From Azolla caroliniana (taxonomy: Eukaryota; Polypodiophyta), in NCBI GenBank assembly GCA_043228905.1, contig JBHGNT010000003.1, positions 1-64,000 on the forward strand: a stretch of 64,000 bases of DNA, read 5' to 3'. The translations under genes were made by a program, and so were the position numbers. The number at the start of each line of letters is the position of its first letter. Position 1 is the stretch's first letter. The notes under the pieces are model-generated. The model made no database searches. It worked only from the letters and a program-made list of their open reading frames with translations, and was not told the DNA's origin. Shown here in pieces: positions 14,448-22,850 of the stretch.

Positions 14448-14485
<38 letters not shown>
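14448..14485. repeat. (GA)n microsatellite near the PLE 3' end
   Basis: An uninterrupted GA tract, (TC)n in the PLE sense strand. It lies in the 3' untranslated part about 100 bp from the element end. A second tract at 14678-14725 gives the 3' region two pyrimidine tracts in the transcript. Confidence 0.97.
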
Positions 14486-14487
<2 letters not shown>

Positions 14488-14673
14488 TTTTTAATTCAAA
14501 GAGGGTGGTGGTCTTAGGCAAACTAGTTTCGCTCAATAGTGGAGCTCTTCAGTGCAAAGACCATTACAACAAGAGAATGTGATTTATAAAGGGGTGGGAA
14601 GGAAGAGGGAGTGAGAGAAAAAGGAGTGGGGAGGATTTGATTTGTGTAGTAGATGAGAGAGAATAGAATGTGG

Positions 14674-14677
<4 letters not shown>

Positions 14678-14725
<48 letters not shown>
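14678..14725. repeat. Second (GA)n microsatellite of the PLE
   Basis: A 48-bp GA run, (TC)n in the sense strand, between the first tract and the 40-bp minisatellite. The sequence between the tracts (14486-14677) is G/A-rich on the plus strand with no ORF of note. Confidence 0.97.
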
Positions 14726-14728
<3 letters not shown>

Positions 14729-14830
14729 GTGTGTAGGAAAGTGTAGGGAATGAGAGAAGGGAAATTAGTATAATGATGATGGTGAGGGGGGAGTTTTTAA
14801 TGTGATGAAAAAGGGGGATTTGGGATAATA

Positions 14831-15030
14831 TTAAGTGGGGGATGTGGGTGAATTATTTGAAAACTTAGTGTTAAGTGGGGGATTTGGGTGGATTGTTTGA
14901 AACTTTAGTCTTAAGTGGGGGATTTGGGTGGATTGTTTGAAAATTTAGTCTTAAGTGGGGGATTTTGGTGGATTGTTTGAAAACTTAGTTTTAAGTGGGG
15001 GATTTTGGTGGATTTTTTGAAAACTTAGTC
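14831..15030. repeat. 40-bp minisatellite, five units, spanning the RT stop codon
   Basis: Units start with TTAAGTGGGGGAT at 14831, 14871, 14911, 14951 and 14991, an exact 40-bp period with a few substitutions; a degenerate partial unit lies near 14808. In sense orientation the first unit (14991-15030) encodes the last residues of the RT and its TAA stop. The other four are 3' untranslated. The plus strand of each unit has G runs (GGGGG, GGG or GG, GG), so the antisense strand could form G-quadruplexes. Confidence 0.96.
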
Positions 15031-16859
15031 TTAACTAGGAGGGCATGTAAGGACTTAGATTTTGTCCAACATACGAAAGGGCGTGAGATGCTTGTAAGCT
15101 CGGGATCTAACATTAAGTCATTATAGAGATTGTTTAGAAAACTATGAATGCCTAGTTTTGGGGTATGTTTGGTGTATCTAAGTTTAAAGATTGTGGGGTT
15201 AAGGGAAGTAATAGTTTTGGGTTGATATAGGAGTGTTTTTCTAAGACTAAAAGGTATTTTCTTATAGCTTTTTAGTATAAAGGATGGAGGGTAACCACGG
15301 TTAACTAGTCTATTGAAAAAGAGTTTTTTCATTTGGTAGAAACCTAATGGGGTGCTTTCTCTAATAAGATATCTCTTCACTTCATTAGTGATAAAGTGTT
15401 GTTTCATATGGGAAGGATGATCCGATGAAAAAGGCAAGTATTGGTATGAATTGAGAGGTTTTTGAAAACAATTGAATAAGAAAGATGAATTTTCGAGGTT
15501 GATCCATATGTCTAAAAAAGGTAGCCGAAAGGGGGAAGTTTGAATGGTAAGCTTGATGGAGTTATTTGTGTGTGAAGGGTAAAAGTCGAGATATTCTAAA
15601 AGTTGAGATTTGGTGCCTGTCCAGACCCCAAATGCATCATCAATATAGCGGGTGAAGTAGAAGAGATGGGGGGGCGATGGTTGTAAGTTTTCGAGATATA
15701 CTAAAAAGAGGCATGCATATACGACTGAAAAGTTGCTACCCATGGCCGTACCTTTTATTTGTTGGTAAACTACGTCATCGAAAGTGAGATAGTGATATTC
15801 TAAAATAAGGGCACTAAGGGTATAGATAAGATTTGTTTTCGAAGGGGAAAAGTGGGGGGTGATTAGACTACGTAGGGCTTGGAGTCCTAACTTAGGGGGG
15901 ATACTAGGATAGAGAGATTCAACGTCAAACGTGAATAAGAAACTATTAGATGGTGGGTGTAGGTTTTCTAGTGATTGGATTAGTGTGTGAGAGTCTTTTA
16001 GATATTGTGGTTGGACAAGGAGGATTGGTAAAAGTTGGTGGTGTAACCACTTCGATGTTTGTTCAAATAAGGAGTTATTATATGAACAAATGGGCCGGAA
16101 ACCCATAGGTGTTTTGTGTAATTTAGGGAGGAAATAGAGGTTGGATACTTGATATCCTTTTTTGGGTTTGTGGAGGATGAAATTAGCTTCAATTGGGGAA
16201 AGTGTACCTAAGTGGTTTGTTATTATGTTATTAAGGCGGTATAGTAACTCTTCCAAGGGGAAGTGGCTGACTCTCTTATAGGTGGTAGAATTCGAGAGGT
16301 GTTCTATGGCTTTGGTGTAGTATGTGTCTTTATCTAGAACACATACTCCCATATTTTTATCGGCTGGGAGGATGATAATGTGTTTGTTGTGTTGGAGGCT
16401 TTTAAAGGCTCTAGAGAGGTGGTATGGGATTCTAGTGTTTATGGGCTTAGTGTTGTGTGCTATTTGGTTAAGGATGTGTTGGTGTTTTTCTATTATGGAG
16501 ACTAGGGGTGGATATTCTGTGGGTGGCATCCAACTAGGGTTAGGTAGTTTGAAGGGGTTGAGAGGAAGTGAAGGTGTATTTCTAAAAAAATGTTTTAGCT
16601 TGAGGGATCTCGAGAGGTGGGTGAATTCTTTTAGGATATTGTTGGGTGAGGGAGGTGGGGATGGTAGGATATACTTAAGGCCTAGGTTTAGCAATTGTGT
16701 TTCATTTTTAGTGAGGTTATGTTTAGAGAGGTTATGGATTTTACTAGGAATTACTTGTGTACTAGTAAGAGGTTTCCACAAGTTGGTTCTAGGTTTTTTA
16801 TTTCGGGATTTGGGGTGTGAAAGGAAGGGAAATAGTTTCTGTTTTCCCCCAAACCACAT
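14991..16859 (-). CDS. Penelope-like reverse transcriptase (ORF2)
   Basis: A 622-codon ORF. Visible in order: the PLE N-terminal signature LLNLGLKYILPSPPP (res. ~56-70); IILPADKNMGVCVLDKDTYY (162-181); LYFLPKLHKTPMGFRPI (241-257); motif A FTFDVESLYPSIP (309-321); motif B KGTAMGSNFSVVYACLFL (369-386); motif C RYIDDAFG with both catalytic Asp (404-411); the KPLNSYQYLPFSSDHPSH thumb-side block (467-484); RGYPPSF; and a C-terminal RP..C..SKSLHALLVKTK block. These place it with PLE RTs, which are telomerase-related and prime on cleaved or exposed DNA ends. The ORF ends right after that last block, where GIY-YIG would follow in canonical elements, so it looks endonuclease-deficient. No stop or frameshift interrupts the catalytic core. 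The frame stays open without an ATG for 37 more codons upstream to 16970, encoding a strongly basic stretch (KRLARRAKRVNKRFRHVV), so translation probably enters by frameshift rather than at the first ATG. Confidence 0.9.
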   Translation of the reverse strand: MWFGGKQKLFPFLSHPKSRNKKPRTNLWKPLTSTQVIPSKIHNLSKHNLTKNETQLLNLGLKYILPSPPPSPNNILKEFTHLSRSLKLKHFFRNTPSLPLNPFKLPNPSWMPPTEYPPLVSIIEKHQHILNQIAHNTKPINTRIPYHLSRAFKSLQHNKHIIILPADKNMGVCVLDKDTYYTKAIEHLSNSTTYKRVSHFPLEELLYRLNNIITNHLGTLSPIEANFILHKPKKGYQVSNLYFLPKLHKTPMGFRPICSYNNSLFEQTSKWLHHQLLPILLVQPQYLKDSHTLIQSLENLHPPSNSFLFTFDVESLYPSIPPKLGLQALRSLITPHFSPSKTNLIYTLSALILEYHYLTFDDVVYQQIKGTAMGSNFSVVYACLFLVYLENLQPSPPHLFYFTRYIDDAFGVWTGTKSQLLEYLDFYPSHTNNSIKLTIQTSPFRLPFLDIWINLENSSFLFNCFQKPLNSYQYLPFSSDHPSHMKQHFITNEVKRYLIRESTPLGFYQMKKLFFNRLVNRGYPPSFILKSYKKIPFSLRKTLLYQPKTITSLNPTIFKLRYTKHTPKLGIHSFLNNLYNDLMLDPELTSISRPFVCWTKSKSLHALLVKTKFSKNPPKSPT

Positions 16860-16922
16860 ATATGTGTCTTGGGTGGAGGGGGATCTATTAAGTAGGTAGA
16901 ATAAATGTTTGCTAGGGTGTAC

Positions 16923-16976
16923 GACGTGTCTAAACCGTTTGTTAACGCGTTTAGCACGCCTAGCTAACCGTTTTTT
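16923..16976 (-). promoter_or_regulatory. Putative -1 programmed ribosomal frameshift signal
   Basis: Minus strand. The slippery heptamer A AAA AAC (16976-16970) sits in phase with the proline-rich frame (CCA AAA AAC GGT, then TAG at 16966-16964). Slipping by -1 continues with CGG TTA GCT, which is the RT frame. After a 9-nt spacer, 16960-16955 (GGCGTG) pairs with 16928-16923 (CACGTC, one G-U). Next CTAAAC (16954-16949) pairs with GTTTAG (16935-16930), with one bulged A at 16929. Inside that, CGTT pairs with AACG around an AACA loop. Heptamer, spacer and hairpin all fit canonical -1 signals. Function is inferred; an indel in the A6 run is the alternative. Confidence 0.6.
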
Positions 16977-17457
16977 GGTCTACTAGGTTGTGGGTCTCCT
17001 AGTGGTTTTGGGGGAGGACAAGGTTTTGATGTATTTTGATAGTGTTTATAGTTTTTATGTGAGGGAGTGTTAGAAGAAAAGTTGGGGGTTTTTGTGTTAG
17101 GAAGAAGGGGGGTGTGAGAATAAAAGTTGGGGGTTTTTTTATTAGGAAGAAAGGGGGGGGGGGGGGGTTAGTGTAATATGGAGGATGTGTAGGGGGGAGA
17201 TGAGTTGAATATGGAGGATGTGTTGGGGGGGAATGATAAGTATAATGAGAGTGATGTGGGCTAATTAAAGGGTTATGGGTAGGGTAAGGATTTGAAAAAG
17301 GTGGGGAAGGGCATTGTTAAAATTAGATGATAATGGGGGAGGTGTAGAGTGATAAATGGAAGAAAATTGTGGGGGGTTTGAATGGAATTCTTCAACATAA
17401 GGGGGGTGGGTAGAGTAAGAATTAGACAAAAAGGGGGAGGGGGTATCCATGTAATAT
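16967..17457 (-). other. PLE proline-rich linker, coding-like but split over frames
   Basis: This lies between the ORF1 stop and the RT. Pro/His/Tyr/Thr/Asn-rich, coding-like sequence continues, but the frame carrying it changes. One frame (17675-17265) encodes a polyproline run, then segments such as THPPYVEEFHSNPP. From about 17316 the ORF1 frame takes over (THPPYSTHLPPTHPPYYTNP). After the C15 tract (G15 on plus, 17153-17167) a third frame runs to the TAG at 16964 (KKTPNFYSHTP, NTKTPNFSSNTPSHKNYKHY). Two of the frame changes fall at or next to C runs, where either replication slippage or assembly error is likely. I read it as the C-terminal half of ORF1, broken by indels or sequencing error. 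No domain is recognised. Confidence 0.5.
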
Positions 17458-18372
17458 TTAGAAAGTAAAAAGGGGGTAGGAGGAGGAGGATGGGGGAACG
17501 AGTGAGAGAAAGAGGGAGGGGGGGGGGGAGGAGGAGGAGGAGGAGGGAGCTGTTTGTACAGAGAGGTTGCGTGGGGGGAGAGAGGAGTGGGGAAGATTAG
17601 GGTTACGTAGGTGGGAGACATTGTTTTCTTCATAATACATGTGTGGGGTTGGGAGGAGAGGGGGCATGTATCCATGACGGCTGCCTTGTGCAGTCCCGTG
17701 CATCATGCCATGGAGGGGGGGTTGTAGATCTATAGGCCGGCTGTCATACACAGTCCGGAGCCTTACATTGGAGGGGGAGAACGGGTACGTATGATGGTTT
17801 CCGTTTCCATTTCCATAGATATGGTCGTTACCGGGTCGAAGATGGAGTGGCGGCCATGCTTGTAATTGTGAATGGTACCGGTCGCGTTGGCGTTCGTTGT
17901 GAGTGGGTGGCTGGTTCCTGTCGAATGTCGGTACTGGAGTACGTGGATCCGACATATATGGTGGATGGTGTCCGGCGTTGGATGTGGTATAGGGATGTGA
18001 GGGAAGTTTATTTTGGTTAATAAATGTAACGCTCGGGCCATTAAGGTTAAAGGGGGGGACGAAGTTCTTACTGACTTCGTTTGTGGCTATATTGCAAGTA
18101 AATCGGGGGAGGGAGTGATGATTGGTTGGTCGGAGAGGCTTTTGTTGCAAGGGTTTAGGGTTAGGCTTATGGTTGGTGTTATTTTTAGGGTTATTGTTAG
18201 GGTTAGTAATAGGGTTGGTTTTATGCTTATGATTAGTATTAGGATGTATCTTTTTAGGACCAAATGGTCGGACATGCACATCACTGTTATGTTTAGCACT
18301 ACTAGTGTTATCGAGAGTTGTAAAGTGTGATGGATTGTTATAATAATCTTCATAGTCATTCTCTTCACTCAT
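17458..18372 (-). CDS. PLE ORF1, low-complexity Asn/Pro/His-rich protein
   Basis: A 304-codon ORF upstream of the RT on the same strand. It starts with an acidic stretch (MSEENDYEDYY), then an Asn/Pro/Lys/His-rich tract (res. ~35-85), a more mixed middle (res. ~90-250) with Tyr/His/Arg-rich segments, and a Ser/Pro tail (SSSSSSPPPSLF). I see no zinc finger, coiled coil or enzyme motif; it looks intrinsically disordered. By position it is the ORF1-like product some PLEs carry, perhaps an RNA-binding or particle protein, which is inference. The Asn/Pro codons create telomere-like (AACCCT)-type sequence at 18150-18165. The ORF leaves its coding-like frame at an 11-base C run (plus-strand G run at about 17518-17528), so the true protein may continue into the linker. 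The ATG at 18372-18370 is the first in the frame; about 150 bp of leader precedes it. Confidence 0.6.
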   Translation of the reverse strand: MSEENDYEDYYNNPSHFTTLDNTSSAKHNSDVHVRPFGPKKIHPNTNHKHKTNPITNPNNNPKNNTNHKPNPKPLQQKPLRPTNHHSLPRFTCNIATNEVSKNFVPPFNLNGPSVTFINQNKLPSHPYTTSNAGHHPPYMSDPRTPVPTFDRNQPPTHNERQRDRYHSQLQAWPPLHLRPGNDHIYGNGNGNHHTYPFSPSNVRLRTVYDSRPIDLQPPLHGMMHGTAQGSRHGYMPPLLPTPHMYYEENNVSHLRNPNLPHSSLPPRNLSVQTAPSSSSSSPPPSLFLSLVPPSSSSYPLFTF

Positions 18373-18478
18373 CTCTATATCTATTTTTCTAATGTTTAAC
18401 TTCTTTGACGTATCTACAATACTTATGTGTGTTTTTTCTAAGAGTTCATTGTTTGTGAGTGATTTTTCTTTATATTTA

Positions 18479-18523
18479 GTAGCATTTAAATGTATGGCAG
18501 TTTCGATTGTGTAGCATTTAAAT
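18479..18523. repeat. 32-bp partial tandem repeat at the PLE 5' end
   Basis: GTAGCATTTAAAT occurs at 18479-18491 and 18511-18523, 32 bp apart, directly at the junction where satellite resumes. It could be the end of the element or a junction duplication made during insertion. The TTTCGATT between them resembles the satellite's CTTCGATT, so the exact border is ambiguous by about 20 bp. Confidence 0.7.
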
Positions 18524-19029
18524 CCGATCTAACACGAGCTAGGTATGAACATTTTCATTTACTCAAGGGCTCTTCTCAACTCACTCCTCATGTTTGCTAA
18601 TTTCGTCATGTCTCTCGACCTGAGTTTCAAAATCTTGATTTTTTAATTCCATATCATAGCTAGCTTTGTTAGCTTCGATTCGCATGTTTGAACACAAATA
18701 TCCGATATGACACGAGCCAGGTATGAACATTTTAATTTACTAACCCACTCTTCTCCACTCTATCATCAAATTTGCTAATTTCTTCATATCTCTCGACCCG
18801 AGTTTCAAAATCTTGATTTTTTAATTCCATATCATAGGTAGCGTTGTTAGTTTCCATTCGGATGTTTGAACACAAAAATCCGATATCACACGAGCCAGGT
18901 ATGAACATTTTAATTTAATAACCCGCTCTTCTCCACTACCTCCTCAAATTTCCTAATTTCTTCATATCTCTCGAACCGAGTTTCAAAATCTTGCTTTTTT
19001 AATTCCATATCATAGGTAGCGTTGTTAGC

Positions 19030-21674
19030 TTCCATTCGGATGTTGGAACACAAAAATCCGATATCACACGAGCCAGGTCTGAACATTTTAATTTACTCAA
19101 GGGCTCCCCTCTACTACCTCCTCAAATTTGCTAATTGCGTCATCTCTCTCGACCTGAGTGTCAAAATCTTGATTTTTTAATTCTATATCATATCAAGCAT
19201 TGTTAGCTTCGATTCTCATGTTCGAACAGTGGAATCCGATATCACACGAGCCAGGTATGAACATTTTAATTTACTCAAGGGCTCCTCTCAACTCCCTCCT
19301 CCAGTTAGCTAATTTCGTCATGTCTCTCGACCTGAGTTTCCCAATCTTGATTTTTTAATTCCATATCATATCTAGCGTTGTTAGCTTCGATTCGCATGTT
19401 CGAACACAGGAATCCGATATCACACGAGCCAGGTATGCACATTTTAATTTACTCAAGGGCTCCTCTCAACTCCCTCCTCTAGTTAGCTAATTTCATCATG
19501 TGTCTCGACCTGAGATTCAAAATCATAGCTAGCGTTTTTTTAATTCTATATCATAGCTAACGTTGTTAGCTTCAATTCGCATGTTTGAACACAGGAATCC
19601 GATATCACACGAGCCAGGTATGAACATTTTAATTTACTCAAGGGCTCCTCTCAACTAGCTCCTCAAATTTGCTAATTTCGTCATCTCTCTCGACCTAAGT
19701 TTTAAAATCTTGATTTTTTTATTCCATATTATAGGTAGTGTTTTTAGCTTCGCTTCGCATGTTTGAACACAAAAATCCAATATCACACGAGCCAAGTATG
19801 AACATTTTAATTTTCTCAAGGGCTCCTCTCCACTACTTCCTCAAGTTTGCTTATTTCGTCATCTCTCTCGACCTGAGTTTCAAAATCTTGATTTTTTAAT
19901 TCCATATCATAGGTAGTGTTGTCAGCTTCGATTCGCATGTTCGAACACAAAAATCCGATATGACACGAGCAAGGTATGAACATTTTCATTTACTAACCCG
20001 CTCTTTTCCACTAGCTCCTCAAATTTGCTAATTTCTTCATCTCTCTCGACCTGAGTTTCAAAATCTTGATTTTTTAATTCTATATCATAGCTAGCATTGT
20101 TAGCTTCGATTCGCATGTTTGAACACAAAAATCCAATATTACACGAGCCAAGTATGAACATTTTAATTTACTCAAGGGCTCCTGTCCACTACTTCCTCAA
20201 GTTTGCTAATTTCGTCATGTCTCTCGACTTGAGTTTCAAAATCTTGATTTTTTAATTCCATATCATAGGTAGTGTAGTTAGCTTCGATTCGCATGTTCGA
20301 ACACAAAAATCCGATATGACACGAGCAAGGTATGAACATTTTCATTTACTAACCCGCTCTTCTCCACTAGCTCCTCAAATTTGCTAATTTCGTCATCTCT
20401 CTCGACCTGAGTTTCAAAATCTTGATTTTTTAATTCCATATCATAGCTAACATTGTTAGCTTCGATTCACATGTTTCAACACAAAAATCGGATATCACAC
20501 GAGCCAGGTATGAACATTTTAATATACTCAAGGCTCCTCTCAACTCCCTCCTCCAGTTTGCTAATTTCGTCATGTCTCTCGACCTGAGTTTCAAAATATT
20601 GATTTTTTAATTCCATATCATATCTAGCGTTGTTAGCTTCCATTCGCATGTTCGAACACAAGAATCCGATATCACACGATCCAAGTAGGAACATTTTAAT
20701 TTACTCAAGGGCTCCTCTCAACTCCCTCCTCCAGTTACGTAATTTCATCATGTGTCTCGACCTGAGTTTCAAAACCTTGATTTTTTAATTCTATATCATA
20801 GCTAGCGTTGTTAGCTTCGATTCGCATGTTTGAACACAAAAATCCAATATTACACGAGCCATGTATGAACATTTTGATTTACTCAAGGGCTCCTCTCGAC
20901 TACTTCCTCAAGTTTGCTCATTTCGTCATCTCTCTCGACTTGAGTTTCAAAATCTTGATTTTTTAATTCAATATCATAGGTAGTGTTGTTAGCTTCGATT
21001 CGGATGTTTGAACACAAAAATCCGATATCACACCAGCCAGGTCTAAACATTTTAATTTACTCAAGGGCTCCCCTCTACTACCTCCTCAAATTTGCAAATT
21101 GCGTCATCTCTCTCGACCTGAGTGTCAAAATCTTGATTTTTTAACTCTATATCATATCAAGCATTGTTAGCTTCGATTCTCATGTTTGAACAGTGGAATC
21201 CGTTATCACACGAGCCAGGTATGAACATTTTAATTTACTCAAGGGCTCCTCTCAACTCCCTCCTCTAGTTAGCTAATTTCGTCATGTCTCTCGACCTGAG
21301 TTTCCAAATCTTGATTTTTTAATTCCATATCATATCTAGCGTTGTTCGAACACAGGAATCCGATATCACACGTTCGAACACAGGAATCCGATATCACACG
21401 AGCCAGGTATGCACATTTTAATTTACTCAAGGGCTCCTCTCAACTCCCACCTCTAGTTAGCTAATTTCGTCATGTGTCTCGACCTGAGATTCAAAATCAT
21501 AGCTAGCGTTTTTTTAATTCTATATCATAGCTAGCGTTGTTAGCTTCAATTCGCAAGTTTGAACACAGAAATCCGATATCACACGAGCCAGGTATCAACA
21601 TTTTAATTTACTCAAGGGCTCCTCTCCACTACTTCCTCAAGTTTGCTAATTTCTTCATCTCTCTCGACCTGAGT
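19030..21674. repeat. 11-monomer higher-order repeat, offset about 1964-1974 bp
   Basis: About 19030-19700 recurs at about 21000-21674. Shared rare markers include CAGGTCTGAACA (also CAGGTCTAAACA), TATCATATCAAGCATTG, TCGAACAGTGGAATCC, and a monomer with an inserted CATAGCTAGCGTTTTTTTAA (19523 and 21497). The offset grows from 1964 to 1974 across the unit because the second copy carries a 28-bp duplication at 21344-21399 plus a nearby deletion. Confidence 0.8.
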
Positions 21675-22850
21675 TTCAAAATCTTGCTTTTTTAATTCCA
21701 TATCATAGGTAGTGTTGTTAGCTTCGATTCGCATGTTCGAACACAAAAATCCGATATGACACGAGCCAGGTATGAACATTTTCATTTACTAACCCGCTCT
21801 TCTCCACTAGCTCCTCAAATTTGCTAATTTCGTCATCTCTCTCGACCTGAGTTTCAAAATCTTGATTTTTTAATTCCATATCATAGCTAGCGTTGTTAGC
21901 TTCCATTTGCATGTTCGAACACAAGAATCCGATATCACACGATACAAGTAGGAATATTTTAATTTACTCAAGGGCTCCTCTCAACTCCCTCCTCCAGTTA
22001 CCTAATTTCATCATGTCTCTCGACTTGAGTTTCAGAATCTTGATATTTTAATTCCATATCATAGCTAGCAATGTTAGCTTCGATTCGCATGTTTGAACAC
22101 AAAAATCCAATATTACACGAGCCAAGTATGAACATTTTAATTTACTCAAGGGCTCCTCTCCACTACTTCCTCAAGTTTGCTAATTTCGTCATCTCTCTCG
22201 ACTTGAGTTTCAAAATCTTGATTTTTTAATTCAATATCATAGGTAGTGTTGTTAGCTTCGATTCGCATGTTCGAACACAAAAATCCGATATGACACGAGC
22301 AAGGTATGAACATTTTTATTTACTAACCCGCTCTTCTCCACTAGCTCCTCAAATTTGCTAATTTCGTCATCTCTCTCGACCTGAATTTCAAAATCTTGAT
22401 ATTTTAATTCTATATCATAGCTAGCATTGTTAGCTTCGATTCGCATGTTTGAACACAGAAATCCAATATTACACGAGCCAAGGATGAACATTTTAATTTA
22501 CTCAAGGGCTCCTCTCCACTACTTCCTCAAGTTTGCTAATTTCGTCATCTCTCTGGACTTGAGTTTCAAAATCTTGATTTTTTAATTCCATATCATAGGT
22601 AGTGTCGTTAGCTTCGATTCGCATGTTCGAACACAAAAATCCGATATGACACGAGCAAGGTATGAACATTTTCATTTACTAACCCGCTCTTCTCCACTAG
22701 CTCCTCAAATTTGCTAATTTCGTCATCTCTCTCGACCTGAGTTTCAAAATCTTGATTTTTTAATTCCATATCATAGCTAACATTGTTAGCTTCGATTCGC
22801 ATGTTTGAACACAAAAATCCGATATCACACGAGCCAGGTATGAACATTTT
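19733..22850. repeat. 356-bp dimeric units
   Basis: A recurring pair: monomer type 1 (AATCCAATATTACACGAGCC, then TCCACTACTTCCTCAAG) followed by type 2 (GTTCGAACAC, ACACGAGCAAGGTATG, TAACCCGCTCTTCTCC). Pairs occur at about 19760-20110, 20110-20460, 22090-22440 and 22445-22800. The last two are at exactly 356 bp. This is a second, younger level of organisation that interdigitates with the 11-monomer unit. Confidence 0.78.

Larger units (their letters stand above)
14347..18519 (-). mobile_element. Penelope-like retroelement inserted in the satellite
   Basis: This is a 4.2-kb non-satellite segment, read on the minus strand: 5' region, ORF1 (from 18372), proline-rich linker, RT (to 14991), then a 3' region with 40-bp tandem repeats and two (TC)n tracts. 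Satellite stops after CTTGATT at 14346 and resumes with AAATCCGATCT at about 18520, out of phase by about 35-55 bp. The insertion therefore accompanied loss of part of a monomer, and I see no target-site duplication. The RT has the Penelope-type motif set and no LTRs are visible. No GIY-YIG endonuclease is seen at either end of the RT, unlike canonical Penelope/Poseidon or the N-terminal-endonuclease types. Endonuclease-less PLEs (Athena and Coprina groups) are known and are typically telomere-associated. The sense strand is C/A/T-rich and strikingly poor in G. The long open RT suggests a fairly recent insertion. Confidence 0.88.

Noticed and set aside
16324-16899. A 191-codon plus-strand ORF opposite the RT
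   Set aside because: Antisense shadow of the PLE RT. The RT motifs on the minus strand are unambiguous.
18140-18240. A true interstitial telomere array
   Set aside because: Only about two imperfect units, within coding sequence and away from the element junctions.
14346-18520. Hammerhead ribozyme, reported in some Penelope-like elements
   Set aside because: I scanned by eye for the CTGATGA and GAAA core on the sense strand near both ends and found none. A covariance-model search would be needed to exclude it.
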